A DNA stretch of 26,304 nucleotides from Asparagopsis taxiformis (GCA_030407315.1 JALQPE010001066.1:1-26304); one strand, 5' to 3'. Positions 17,829 through 26,304 are shown, counted from the stretch's first letter. Notes: generated by a model from the sequence alone, not told the origin. Made by a program: numbers and translations.

Positions 17829-19452
17829 ATGCATCATAAGAATGATACGCCTTTACATAAAAAAGTAGCTAAGTATACAAAAAGAAGTTTGGTGCTTCCT
17901 TGGATCAAGGAATGGCACATTCGAAACATCACAGCATTGGAATCGGCGTGATTTTTTGCGGATGACGGTTTTGTCAGCCGTAGGAACACCACTTTTACTG
18001 GGGCACAGCCCATCACTGCTTTAGGGGCATCACCTTTACTGGGCAGTTTGCAAACGCAGATTGCGGGGATCGCATACTTGTCTTGATTCGCCTGAAGGGG
18101 GGGAATGATGGCTTGAATACAATTATCCCCAGAGGGAATGATGAGTATTACAATATCCGCCCTGGCCTCGCCATTTCCGAAAATAATCTATGGGCCTGAA
18201 TGATGAATATGGTATGCCGAACAGTATGGAAGCACTTCGACCCTTTTGGGAGGAAGGTAAATGCGAGTGGTGCACAATGTTGGCTATCCAGAAGCTAATT
18301 ATTCGCATTTTAGATCCTCAGATATTTGGGCTTCAGCTTCTGATTCCGAGACCATTGATTCCACCGGCTGGATTGGCCGCTGGCTCGAACGAGAATTACA
18401 AGCCTTCGATTCGGCCCCACCATCAATCCCTCCTGCCCTACAAATCGGCGTGCAGACCAATATGATATTTAGGGCGGTAGGTGGTAGCAAAGCTTTATCT
18501 ATTAGCAATCCACAAGAGTTTTATCAGATTGCGTTGAATGGTTCGCTTTACAATACAACGAGCCTAGGGGGAGGAGCCGCAGATCAAGAGTTATCCTTTG
18601 TTCGAACGATGGCGAACCGCGCCTTCCGCTACTCAGAATCTATTCGGGATGCGTACAATGGAGTGAATAATCAGGTGAGTTATCCAGGTAATGACCTGGC
18701 GGAGGAAATGGCCATCATTGCTCGGCTTATCAAGGGTAGTCTAGGAGCCAAGGTGTACATGGTTACATTGACGGATTTGATACACACGCTGGTCAAATTA
18801 CCGATCATCCCATTCTTCTCAATGAAGTGGCAACGGCCATCCAATCTTTCTTTCAAGACCTTGAAGCTAGTGGTCATGACCAGAATGTATTAGCAATGAC
18901 TTTCTCTGAGTTTGGACGAACCATTTTCGAAAATGGCTCCCAAGGAACGGATCATGGCACTGGCGCACCTATGCTACTATTTGGTAAAGACATTGGGCAG
19001 GGTTTTCATGGAACGGCTCCGGATTTGGTAAATGTAGATATGTATGGTGATCCTGAGTTCTCCGTGGATTTCCGGCAGGCTTATGCCACGGTATTACAAA
19101 ATTGGATGTGCGTCCATCCGGAAGTGGTGGATCATATTCTTGGAGAGGCTTTTCAAGGGTAGACGATTTTACTACCTGCTTCCGGTCCAGTTTTGGGCAA
19201 TCAAGATGCGGGCGCACTCTTAGGGCACAATCCTGATCCAAAGGATAGCTCAAAAATCCAATTGAAATATGGCTTAAAAACACGAGGAGTCTATCGTTTA
19301 TTAATCCTAAAGCCTAATGGTCAGATCGTGCGCGAATTAGAGGCGGGATTTAAGGAGAGGGGGAGTTATAGTTTCTCTTTCAGGCCAGTGCTTACTTCTT
19401 GCCAGCGGGGCAATATTTGTATCGATTAGAAAACGGGAGGTCGGCAATATAG
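17829..19452 (+). CDS. DUF1501 family protein with Tat-like N-terminus and T9SS-type C-terminus (frameshifted)
   Basis: The ATG at 17829 is followed near 17940, after one indel, by NRRDFLRMTVLSAVGTPLLL: a twin-arginine motif plus hydrophobic stretch. The DUF1501 body reads VLIRLKGGNDGLNTIIP (family L.GG.DGLN...P), RPFWEEGKMRVVHNVGYP, SHFRSSDIWAS, GWIGRWLERELQ, VYMVTLTGFDTHAGQ, VLAMTFSEFGRTIFENGSQG, TDHGTGAPMLLFGK and YATVLQNWM. These are sulfatase/alkaline-phosphatase-superfamily-like blocks (FSEFGR, DHG). After the core come HNPDPKDSSKIQLKYGL, YRLLILKPNGQIVREL and LPAGQYLYRLENGR, a T9SS sorting-domain fold, ending at the TAG 19450-19452. About 541 codons. Breaks lie near 17900-17950, 18020, 18085, 18185, 18262, 18775, 19165 and 19395. 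Confidence 0.92.
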
Positions 19453-19503
19453 TCCGGCCGATCTATTGGTAAGTTGGATGGCTTGAATGTTAATAATAAT
19501 GGT

Positions 19504-19559
19504 GTTAGATATCCGAAGTTTGGCCTCTACATTGCCTGTGAGCACTTCGGATATCTAAC
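19504..19559. terminator. Bidirectional terminator hairpin
   Basis: Perfect 16-base arms GTTAGATATCCGAAGT (19504-19519) and ACTTCGGATATCTAAC (19544-19559) around 24 bases, placed between the convergent ends of the DUF1501 gene (19452) and the outer-membrane-like gene (19578). Confidence 0.8.
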
Positions 19560-19577
19560 TCCATGAAGGAACTTGAA

Positions 19578-20434
19578 TCAGATCTTTAAAAATACACCAA
19601 AAGAGTAAGAGGGATTGGCGAAAATAATACGGCCAGATAAGGCCTGAGCATAAGTGGCCGATACGCCCCATTTATCATTGAATTGATAAGCAATCTCGGG
19701 AGAAATGTGAAATGCTCACTATTGTTGGCGAAGATACTGGTGCTATTCGGAATTCTGTTGCATCGCCATTTTTCAATGACTTGATGCCGTACAACCGAAG
19801 TATAGCTGTCACTCCTGTATTAGGGAAAGTAGCACCACCTTCTACTCCATATCGAATCTCATCAGAAAAGCCATTGGTTCGGTTGTTATAACCACCGTAG
19901 GCTGAAGAGTAGAAATTGATTCCTCCCAATCCGAAAGAGGTTCCGATATCCAACTGCAGCAATTGATTGAATTCTCCATCACCCGTCTGTAGGGTACCTG
20001 TACTACCTCCGCTATCAACACCTAGTGGTAAACCAAAGTATAAACTCGCACTTAGCACACAGGTTTGTTGACGATGATTCCATACTGAGGCCGATATCTG
20101 TATCCCTATGCTATTAATGGCTTCCCCCGGAGTGATTAATTCTCCCGTTGTACCAGAAATCTCATTGTTGAATAGGGCTCGCTGAACAAAGGAAAGTAAA
20201 GTATACCTGTTAGTCGATCCGTTAAACCATACTCAGCATATAAGCTGGTATTATAATTGCGCTGGTAATATTTGGGTCGGTCAGGCCAGTGTCCTGTAAG
20301 TGCTTGTCAGCCACTACCCACCACTGAGAAAGTTTGAAAAAGCCTCCATTTTTAGGAGTGGGCCATGGGCCTCCAGCTTGTAATTGTACACTAATTAGAA
20401 GTGCTACGATGAGGAAAAATATATTGCGTTTCAT
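19578..20434 (-). CDS. Outer-membrane beta-barrel/transporter-like protein (frameshifted)
   Basis: The ATG at 20432-20434 opens a signal peptide (NIFFLIVALLISVQLQA, cleavage near AGGPWP). The pieces read GPWPTPKNGGFFKLSQWWVV, GLTDPN, then after breaks YAEYGLTDRLTGILYFPLFS, GDTDIGLKYG, LSASLYFGLPLGVDSGG, DIGTSFGLGGINFYSSAYGG and SPEIAYQFNDKWGVSATYAQ. It ends YSFGVFLKI with TGA at 19578-19580; about 285 codons. Alternating aromatic/small residues, 'YGLTDRL' turns and a terminal hydrophobic beta strand fit the MetA/phenol-degradation-type outer-membrane channel group. It follows the DM13 lipoprotein gene by 68 bases on the same strand, so cotranscription is likely. The substrate is unknown. Confidence 0.62.
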
Positions 20435-20502
20435 GATTTTTAATTGAATCTCTGCTGAAAAGTCTTCAGAGAAGGTTTTGATTTATGCGGCTTAGCTTGT
20501 GA

Positions 20503-21191
20503 TTACTTAATCTCACCATCACCCACTTTCACACGGAAAGGCTTACAGAAGTACAAGACGTAGTTGTAGGTGTCCAATCCAACATCTGCTGGAATTTCGT
20601 ACGTATGTGCACCGCTGAATTTGGTTACCTCACCAATTTCATAGGCTCCTGTGATGGTGTTGGGGTTATTGGTTAAGTAAATGTATAAGCCGGGAAGGGC
20701 AGAAGAAGCCGCATAGTTCTCGGCAAAAGACAAGGTTAAAGCTGTACCTTCTTCAAAGAATTCGAAGTCTCCAGTAAGGACATAGCTACTGGTCGTTTTG
20801 ATCATTCCACTTCTATTCCCATTCTCTTCTACTTCAGTAGTTACATCAGATACAACTACTTCAAAAGAATCTTCCACAGGTGCTTTATCGGGAAGGTTGA
20901 CGGTGGCCGTAATGGTGGCGGTGCCCATTTCATGGCGGTAGCTAAGCCATTTTTGATCAACGCTAATGGTGTTAGCATCTGAAGTGCTCCAACTCACTTG
21001 ACGCTCTTCTTGTTGTCCAATATTATTGAAGAACATTACTTCAAATTGAAAGCTATCTCCCAATTTAAGGCTGTCAATTCTATTGTTGATGCGTAGGCGT
21101 TCGGGGACCTCATCTGCGATAATATCATCGCCAATACAGCTACTAAGGAGAGAAAGCAGTAAGCCGAAAATAGTATAGGGTACTTACTCAT
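20503..21191 (-). CDS. DM13-domain lipoprotein with Ig-like domain
   Basis: From the ATG 21189-21191, after one indel near 21145, the N-terminus ends in a lipobox LSSC followed by IGDDIIADEVPERLR, so it is a lipoprotein. RINNRIDSLKLGDSFQFEV and VSWSTSDANTISVD, with ATITATVNLP, form an Ig/BIG2-like domain (about 21090-20880). The C-terminal half is a DM13 domain: LTGDFEFFEEGTALTLSFAE, ALPGLYIYLTNNPNTITGAY, YNYVLYFCKPFRVKVGDGEI, including the conserved YxCKPF Cys. About 229 codons, ending at the TAA 20503-20505. DM13 domains are proposed to act in redox/electron transfer through this Cys. The neighbour downstream is an outer-membrane barrel. Confidence 0.82.
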
Positions 21192-21531
21192 GATTATCGT
21201 GCTTTTAGTTTTTCTGACAATTATTCTGCAAATGTATACGTAGCTTTCTTGGAAAGAATCACAAAATTATCACAAAAGATCACAGAAAGAGTCTATGGCT
21301 AGAGCTAGGGGGCATCTTGTCGTCATCGGGACCATTGTTGTTTATTTCTAGAACAATTGTGCATTGCGCACTGTCTGCTGATCTCGCTCTTCTGTTTTAA
21401 CAATTGAGAAGGAACTTTTCTATATTGTCTTGTGTACATCTAGCTGTTACCTCTCTATCATGGATGTTTTAGACACAATAATTAGTTTTCCCACTAACAA
21501 ATTTACTTCACCTAAAAACCTGATGAATACT
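21192..21531. other. Divergent intergenic region, 340 bases
   Basis: Apart from the candidate promoter at 21229-21265 I see no gene or strong structure. An in-frame open extension of the reductase gene back to 21430 exists but lacks family similarity. Confidence 0.5.
21229..21265 (-). promoter_or_regulatory. Candidate promoter of the DM13 lipoprotein operon
   Basis: On the minus strand TACATTTG (21229-21236) matches the TAnnTTTG -7 box and would start a leader of about 33 bases to the ATG at 21191. A TTTG (21262-21265) lies 25 bases upstream, longer than the usual 19-20, which may reflect an insertion error. Confidence 0.4.
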
Positions 21532-22064
21532 ATGCGAGAAATTATCTATTACGTAGCCACTTCTCTGGATGGCTATATAGCTGGGCCAGATGAAGACATT
21601 TCCCTTTTTGCCAATGAAGGAAATGGGGTCCAACAATACCTCCAAGATCTTCAAGATTTTGATACAGTGATTATGGGCCGAAAGACCTACGAATTCGGTT
21701 ATAATATGGACTAGAGCCAGGAAAGCCAGCCTACCCGCATATGCGTCACTACATTTTCTCCTCTTCTATGGTATTGGATAGGGCAGATGAAAAGGTAAAG
21801 GTTGTTCCAATGGACCTTGAGCTCATCCGCCAACTAAAGGCGGAGGAAGGTACGCCCATCTACCTGTGTGGTGGCGGGGAATTTGCTGCCTGGCTCCTGG
21901 AAAATGATCTGATTGATGTACTGAAAGTGAAATTAAATCCTATTGTTTTAGGTGGAGGCACGCCTCTGTTTGGCTCCTCTCAAAAGGCTTGTAAAGGTAA
22001 ATTGGAATCTTCGGTGATTTATGAAGAGGGATTGATATTCAATACCTATCGAATAAGCATTTAA
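21532..22064 (+). CDS. RibD C-terminal/dihydrofolate-reductase-like protein (frameshifted)
   Basis: Start chosen at the ATG 21532, giving MREIIYYVATSLDGYIAG, the typical opening of the RibD-C/'dihydrofolate reductase family' (strand plus SLDGYIA). Then come FDTVIMGRKTYEFGY (family VMGR.TYE), a break near 21710-21725, MRHYIFSSSMVL, LIRQLKAEEGTPIYLCGGGE (glycine NADPH loop), FAAWLLENDLIDVLKVKLNP, VLGGGTPLFG, and a TYRISI end at the TAA 22062-22064. About 177 codons, the normal length. A NAD(P)H-dependent reductase; the substrate is unknown, and most such proteins are not the folate-pathway DHFR. Confidence 0.88.
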
Positions 22065-22065
22065 T

Positions 22066-22092
22066 TGCCTCGGCTTATGAAAAATTGAGGCA
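22066..22092. terminator. Hairpin after reductase gene
   Basis: TGCCTC (22066-22071) pairs with GAGGCA (22087-22092), starting two bases after the stop of the plus-strand reductase gene. Confidence 0.5.
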
Positions 22093-22100
22093 GGAAGACT

Positions 22101-22140
22101 AGTGTGGGGATCAGGGCAGGATTGCCAAAGAACCCACACT
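22101..22140. terminator. Hairpin between convergent genes
   Basis: AGTGTGGG (22101-22108) pairs with CCCACACT (22133-22140), 11 bases beyond the stop of the minus-strand hydrolase at 22152. Confidence 0.55.
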
Positions 22141-22151
22141 GCCTATTTCCA

Positions 22152-23163
22152 TTAGTACTTCAATTCCCCCAAGAGCTGGAGGAGCTCTTGGCAAATGATA
22201 GCTGCATTTTCCTTTCTAGTAAAAATGCTTTGATGATTCCCATCAATTAAGAACTGTTTGCCATCGGTCGATAGTTGAGTGTATTCCTTTTGTAGTGCTA
22301 TATTTTTAGCCAGGCGCTGATCTGGATCTATTCCTCTTGCTCGATAGGCCTCCTTGTTCATTTCAATGGCCGTGAATACCCGAATGGGGATGGAACCAAA
22401 TTCATTGGCTTTACCTGCCCGTTTAAGAGAGCTATGGTAGGTCTCCATTTCTCTTGCATTTGCCCGCAGTGATTTACCTTCTAGCAAAAATCCGAAACGC
22501 GCTGGTTCATCTCTGCCGGGAGCCCCTGATCTGGAAGGATGGGGCCGAAAGTTTATCATATAATCCGACTACTCCTAGATCTCCTAGACGGCTGCGGCAT
22601 GGGATGCCCAAATGATGAATTTAAAAGTTGAAGAGGAAGCAAGGGCAAATCAAAGTGTTTCACTCGCTCAGGGTGAGTGGAATCCAGAAAAAATAACCCT
22701 ACCACTTCTTCTGGATAAAGTTGAGTAAAAACACGAATGTAAGGCCACCCATGGAATGACCTGCTAAGATATATGGAGGCGATTCTCTCCGGCCTTTTCT
22801 AGGAGCATATGCAATTCTCGGGCAATGGTCTCCGGATTTCGTGGTGTATTACTGGCATCGCTGTAGCCGAGGCCAGCTCGGTCATAGCGAACCACTCGCA
22901 TCCTATCTTTCACCCCTTCACTCAACCAATGATAAAATTCCGTGGGCCTCCCGCCCCTGCTTCAATAACCAATGTCGGAGTATTGCTTCTTAGGCCGGAA
23001 GTATTAATGTGTAGTTTAAAGTTACCCACGTCAACTAGTTCTGCCAATGGGGGTTGTGGTCAGGGCCAAACAAGCGAAAAGCTAAACCAGCCAAGATGAT
23101 CGCCGCCAATAAGGCTCCGATGGATAAGCCGATCCATTTGAGTATTCTCCAGATGTATTTCAT
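22152..23163 (-). CDS. Alpha/beta hydrolase, N-terminal membrane anchor (frameshifted)
   Basis: The ATG 23161-23163 opens KYIWRILKWIGLSIGALLAA, one membrane helix continuing IILAGLAF. The catalytic domain lies outside the cytoplasm: LVDVGNFKLHINTSG, PTLVIEAGAGGPTEFYHWLS, RMRVVRYDRAGLGYSD, ETIARELHMLLEKAG, then in another frame ILAGHSMGGLTFV (nucleophile elbow GHSMGG near 22755), YPEEVVGLFFLDSTHPE, and a lid. The intact 3' piece has FGSIPIRVFTAIE, QRLAKNIALQKEYTQLS, GKQFLIDGNHQSIFTRKE (catalytic His in GNH) and ends LLQLLGELKY at the TAA 22152-22154. About 337 codons. Breaks lie near 23045, 22880-22950, 22790, 22730 and 22560. The substrate is unknown. Confidence 0.87.
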
Positions 23164-23398
23164 GTGATAGATTTTTGATGACGAGTGTATTCATGTTTTC
23201 TTGATTGCTAATTAAGAATCAGGATCATTGAAACTCATCTCCGAGATTTGATTCAAACATAAACCACCTGATTTGCTCTCCTATTTATAATGATCAACCA
23301 GAGAGAAAGCGCACGCATTGATTTCTTAAGGGCATCAATGCGATTGGATAAGAAAATAATAGGGTTGGACTCAAAATCAATCGTATTGGTCAAAAGGA

Positions 23399-23429
23399 TT
23401 GTAAGCAGATAGAAGTAATCCTATTTTTG
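23399..23429 (+). promoter_or_regulatory. Candidate promoter of the histidine kinase/regulator operon
   Basis: TTG (23399-23401), 20 bases, then TATTTTTG (23422-23429), matching the Bacteroidota TAnnTTTG form. The expected start of transcription falls at or just after the ATG at 23434, so either translation is leaderless, the true start codon is further in, or the match is chance. The rest of 23164-23433 holds nothing I can assign. Confidence 0.3.
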
Positions 23430-23433
23430 CTTA

Positions 23434-24541
23434 ATGAATAGTTCTTTTTTTAACTACAAGGCTTTAACCAAAGGAGGAATCATTTCGACAGCACTAGCTG
23501 TTGTGCTCTATACTGACCCTAAATTTTCCATTGTTAACCCGGAATACGCCTCTCGCTCACTTTCTGTTTTTCTCAGCATTATGCTCTTTGCTTTATGTTG
23601 GTTGTTTGTTACATTTTTAGCCAACAAGTTTCCCTTGTACAAGCTTCTAGGCGTATTGGGATACTCGTCATCGCCATGTTGGCAGAGCGCTTGATTACCA
23701 TCCAAAATAATCCCATTACCATCCCAGCTATCATCTATTTTGGATTGGGGTGGCTTATCTGACGATGACGGAGTTTGTCTGGAAGTATAGACTAGTGATC
23801 CTTTTTGTATATGGTCTAGTTTTGTCTTATTACTTCTTCTTTTTCAGTACGGCTTCTAGCTATTCCCTGAATCATCGCCTGGATTTCGCCAATGTCATGT
23901 TGGTTCCCATCCCAGTCTTTGCAGCTTTGTGGGGATACGAGCAATGGCGTTGGTTGACTACGCTAAAGGCAGATAAGGCCAAAGCAGAATTGATGCTACT
24001 CAAAAGCCAGATCAATCCACATTTCTTTTTTAATACCTTGAATATCTATACGGTTTGGTGGTCGAAAAATCGGATCAAGCGCCGGAAGTTGTACTTAAAC
24101 TGTCGGATATGATGCGCTATACCGTTTATGAGGGGAGAGAGAGGTGGTGCGCCTAACAGACGAGATTGCCTATTTGGAAAACTACATCGAACTACATAAA
24201 ATTCGCTATCAACAAAAGGTAGACATTCGCTTTACTCAACAGCTGATCGAGGATTACAGATTGCCCCTCTTATTTATTATTTTACTGGAAAATGCCTTTA
24301 AGCATGGGGTCGAACGGATGAAAGAAGGGGCTTATATTCAAGTACACTTAACTGCTCTACGCAAGCGAATCACATTTACCATTGAGAATAATTTTAAACC
24401 TAGTGCTACGCAGAAGCCTGTTGGCATAGGTTTAGAGAACTGAGCAAAAGATTGAAACACATCTACCCCAATCGACATGAATTGCAGATAGAGCAGCAAA
24501 CAACCATTTACAAAGTCCATCTAAGCATTGACTTATCATGA
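23434..24541 (+). CDS. LytS/YpdA-type sensor histidine kinase (frameshifted)
   Basis: The N-terminal half is membrane-embedded: GGIISTALAVVLY, LSVFLSIMLFALCWLFVTFL, LGILVIAMLAERL, ITIPAIIYFGLGWL, YRLVILFVYGLVLSYYFFFF and MLVPIPVFAALWGYE. The His_kinase domain follows: LKADKAKAELMLLKSQINPH (phospho-acceptor His in QINPHF, near 24025), FFFNTLNNLYG after a break near 24050, LSDMMRYTVYEG, VRLTDEIAYLENYIELHKIR, PLLFIILLENAFKHGVER (N box) and GIGLENLSKRL (G box, after an A-run indel near 24443). The stop TGA at 24539-24541 overlaps the next ATG by 4 bases, so the two are translationally coupled. About 369 codons. The sensed signal is unknown; LytS-type kinases often respond to cell-envelope or carbon-source cues. 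Confidence 0.93.
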
Positions 24542-25229
24542 CCAGATATTGTATCATAGACGATGAACCCATCGCCCACCGAATTATAGAAGGCTACTGT
24601 CAGAAGTTACCGTACTGGAAATGGTGGGCAATTGCTACAATGCATTTGAGGCGATGCAATTGTTAAATCAGACCCTGTGGATTTGATTTTTTGGATATCA
24701 ATATGCCCGAGTTAACAGGATTTGAATTACTAAAGTCTATGCCAGATCCACCGGCCACCATCGTCACTTCTGCGTATAAAGAGTATGCATTGGAGGGCTA
24801 TGAGTTGGATGTCTCGGATATTTGCTAAAGCCCTTTCCTTTGCCCGATTTCTAAAGGCTATGATAAGACGATAGGTACGAAAGTGCCTACAATGCCCTCC
24901 CCGACACTAGAAAAAAAGAGATGCTCATTTCTTTATTAAGGGAGACAAAAAACTACATCAAATACGAACCGAAGACATCTTGTTTGTGGAAGCCTATGGA
25001 AATTATACTAAGATCTATCTTATAGCAGATATGATCCTTAGCCATGAGAAGATTTCCTCCATGGAGGAACTACTACCCTCGGATGGTTTTTTGCGCGTTC
25101 ACAAATCCTTTATCATAGCCCCAAGAGAATAAAGACTATAGAAGGTAATCGAATTTCCATAGAGGAACACAAGATACCATTGGTCAAACGTACAAGAACA
25201 GTTTGATGAAACGGATAAACAAGCGATAA
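24538..25229 (+). CDS. LytTR-family response regulator (frameshifted)
   Basis: The receiver domain starts MTRYCIIDDEPIAHRIIEGY (acidic DD pocket). EAMQLLN leads to DLIFLDINMPELTGFELLKS with the phospho-acceptor Asp near 24700; the T-run at 24686-24691 needs one indel. ATIVTSAYKEYALEGYELDV (conserved Thr/Ser) and a KPF after a break near 24825 complete it. The LytTR DNA-binding domain is FIKGDKKLHQIRTEDILFVE, AYGNYTKIYL, SMEELLPSDGFLRVHKSFII and RISIEEHKIPLV, ending INKR at the TAA 25227-25229. About 231 codons. It pairs with the overlapping kinase gene. Breaks lie near 24605, 24675, 24820, 24860-24910, 25125 and 25185. Confidence 0.93.
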
Positions 25230-25390
25230 TGAAGAATTCCGTTCTACTTCAAAACCTAAGCGCCTCTTCAATTTGGCCGATCAAGGTATTGGAAGTCTGC
25301 CAACTATTGAATACCATCAGACAAGAGATATTTGTAGACCAATCATTGGCGTTTAAACATGAACTGCATTTTTCATTTCTCGCGTGGTAG
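25229..25390 (+). CDS. Small ORF coupled to the response regulator, unrecognised
   Basis: Its ATG overlaps the regulator's stop in TAATG. It would encode 53 residues, starting MKNSVLLQNLSASSIWPIKV and ending FLAW. It may be the first part of a longer gene cut by an indel, since the coding-like stretch is short; I recognise no family. The translational coupling is the main support. Confidence 0.35.
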   Translation: MKNSVLLQNLSASSIWPIKVLEVCQLLNTIRQEIFVDQSLAFKHELHFSFLAW

Positions 25391-25404
25391 ATATCTTAGG
25401 ATAA

Positions 25405-25766
25405 CTATTCAGCTGTAGTCGTCCTCTCCAGCAATTTTCTAGACGTTCGAAATAATACGGCCTCCCACCACTCTGCTAATACTACCTGCTCCAGATTATA
25501 GCCCAATTTATCTCCTACGTAATTCAGCAAATAAAATACCTTATCTAACAAGCTGAGTAAGTTTTCATCGATGATCTGTGCTCGAAGGAAAGAAGCAGCC
25601 AATCATATTTCTCGTCACACCCACTTTGCCCCACTTCACCCCATAGCCACCAGCTAATCAAGATAGCTAAGACCATACGCAGAATCAAGCCAATAACATT
25701 AGTCATAGAAGTGCTCCTGCGTTGGAGCAAGCTTCCTAGAGTAATGGTGAAATTGACTTTAAACAT
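25405..25766 (-). CDS. Small membrane protein, hypothetical (frameshifted)
   Basis: Two overlapping frames join near 25600 to give about 100-120 residues. The N-terminal part has one strong membrane helix, VIGLILRMVLAILISWWLWG. The C-terminal part is amphipathic: FLRAQIIDENLLSLLDKVFY followed by LLNYVGDKLGYNLEQVVLAE and RKLLERTTTAE. The start could be the ATG at 25764-25766 or 25704-25706; the second places the helix at the N-terminus. No family recognised. Confidence 0.45.
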
Positions 25767-25885
25767 AGCTGGTGTCTTTTATTAGGAATAAGACAAATTC
25801 GATGCAGCTACGTAATGTGTTGGTATATAGTAGGTTGTGTGTGTTTTTACTCCTGTGTGTGAATTGAAAGTATCCGAAATGAACA

Positions 25886-25909
25886 GTCCCGTTCGAAAAC
25901 GGACGGGGC
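25886..25909. terminator. Hairpin, probable terminator
   Basis: GTCCCGTTCG and CGGACGGGGC pair around AAAA with two G-T pairs, followed on the plus strand by CTTTATCTTTATT. It may end transcripts coming from the kinase/regulator operon. Confidence 0.5.
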
Positions 25910-26019
25910 CTTTATCTTTATTAATTAGAACTGGACGCGAACTTGCTCTTACATCGGGAATGAATGAGAGAAGGTAGTGCAAAAAAGAGCAGAAAAAGAC
26001 AGAAGAGATTGGCTGAAAA

Positions 26020-26060
26020 ATCAACAAACCTAACTTGATTTTCAAGTTAGGTTTGTTGAT
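26020..26060 (-). terminator. Strong intrinsic terminator of the permease gene
   Basis: Perfect 18-base arms ATCAACAAACCTAACTTG (26020-26037) and CAAGTTAGGTTTGTTGAT (26043-26060) with a 5-base loop. On the minus strand it is followed by TTTTT and lies 50 bases after the stop at 26110. Confidence 0.85.
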
Positions 26061-26109
26061 GAAACCGATCAAAACTTGAGCTGCGGTTCGACGGTTTTAG
26101 AGCTTCGAC

Positions 26110-26304
26110 TTACTCATCGCGAAGCGCTTCAATAGGATTCGCCAGCGCTGCGGAAATGCTTTGTAGACTCACGTTAAAAAGGCGATTCCTAGGGCTATGG
26201 TGCCTGCAATGGCAAAAATCCACCATCCCATCTGGATTCGATACACATAATTCTCCAACCAACGTTCCGCAAAATCCAAGCGATTGGCACAGCCAATACA
26301 ATGC
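26110..26304 (-). CDS. FtsX/MacB-type ABC transporter permease, C-terminal end (partial)
   Basis: Only the last 65 or so codons are in the window; the gene continues beyond 26304. The pieces read VLAVPIAWIL, LENYVYRIQMGWWIFAIAG, TIALGIAFLTVSLQSISAAL and the family's closing signature ANPIEALRDE, then TAA at 26110-26112. Two membrane helices are visible. In this family the permease pairs with an ATPase for lipoprotein release or export of peptides and macrolides; which applies here cannot be told. One or two frame breaks lie near 26165-26190 and 26255-26275. Confidence 0.82.
   Translation of the reverse strand, partial: ALYWLCQSLGFCGTLVGELCVSNPDGMVDFCHCRHHSPRNRLFNVSLQSISAALANPIEALRDE

Larger units (their letters stand above)
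25767..26109. other. Intergenic region with two hairpins, 343 bases
   Basis: No convincing gene. It holds the hairpins listed at 25886-25909 and 26020-26060; an open frame that runs through both is rejected. Confidence 0.6.

Noticed and set aside
22809..23099. Plus-strand open frame of 96 codons
   Set aside because: It is antisense to the alpha/beta hydrolase, whose minus-strand frames read PTLVIEAGAGGPTEFYHWLS and RMRVVRYDRAGLGYSD.
25782..26072. Open minus-strand frame of 96 codons
   Set aside because: It runs straight through two hairpins (25886-25909 and 26020-26060) and has no family resemblance; it is the read-through of terminator DNA.

Overview
The window looks like a chromosomal piece of a member of the Bacteroidota, probably from the Saprospiria/Lewinella side of the phylum (the finer placement is tentative). 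The reasons are two C-terminal type IX secretion (T9SS) sorting domains, an alpha-2-macroglobulin carrying a CarboxypepD-like plus SusC-type plug insertion, a LytS/LytTR-type two-component pair, a DUF1800/DUF1501 pair, and promoters of the TTTG-N(19-20)-TAnnTTTG type. Nearly every long gene is broken into overlapping frames, but each continues with recognisable family sequence in another frame, very often across a homopolymer. I read this as uncorrected insertion/deletion errors in the assembly, not as pseudogenes, and give each gene as one span across its breaks.

Region A (55-5421, all minus strand, probably one operon transcribed towards position 1) is the most unusual part. In transcription order it holds a protein with a J-domain-like N-terminus and a kinase-like domain whose catalytic loop is degenerate; a von Willebrand A-like protein; a short adenylosuccinate-synthetase-like enzyme; a nucleoside 2-deoxyribosyltransferase-like protein; a nucleoside hydrolase; and a NudK-type GDP-mannose/nucleotide-sugar pyrophosphatase. 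A candidate promoter upstream (5521-5552) is overlapped exactly by an inverted repeat, with further half-sites on both sides. Two pairs of tandem CTCACCGGGTGAG-type palindromes sit at the gene junctions around 1605-1634 and 2243-2273. The layout suggests a regulated nucleotide-processing system coupled to chaperone/signalling modules; its role is unknown to me.

Region B (5784-12726) holds an alpha/beta hydrolase on the plus strand, a convergent intergenic gap with two copies of a hairpin, and a very large minus-strand alpha-2-macroglobulin. Region C (12836-16090) is a large secreted, multi-domain T9SS substrate on the minus strand. Region D (16332-19452, plus) is the DUF1800-DUF1501 pair; the DUF1501 protein has both a Tat-like N-terminus and a T9SS C-terminus. 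Region E (19578-21191, minus) is a DM13-domain lipoprotein followed by an outer-membrane-protein-like gene.

Region F (21532-26304) holds a RibD/DHFR-like reductase (plus), a membrane-anchored alpha/beta hydrolase (minus), a LytS-type histidine kinase overlapping a LytTR response regulator (plus), a small coupled ORF, a small membrane protein (minus), and the 3' end of a FtsX/MacB-type permease (minus) that runs off the window. Convergent gene ends carry clear hairpins. I saw no rRNA, tRNA, CRISPR array or insertion sequence.
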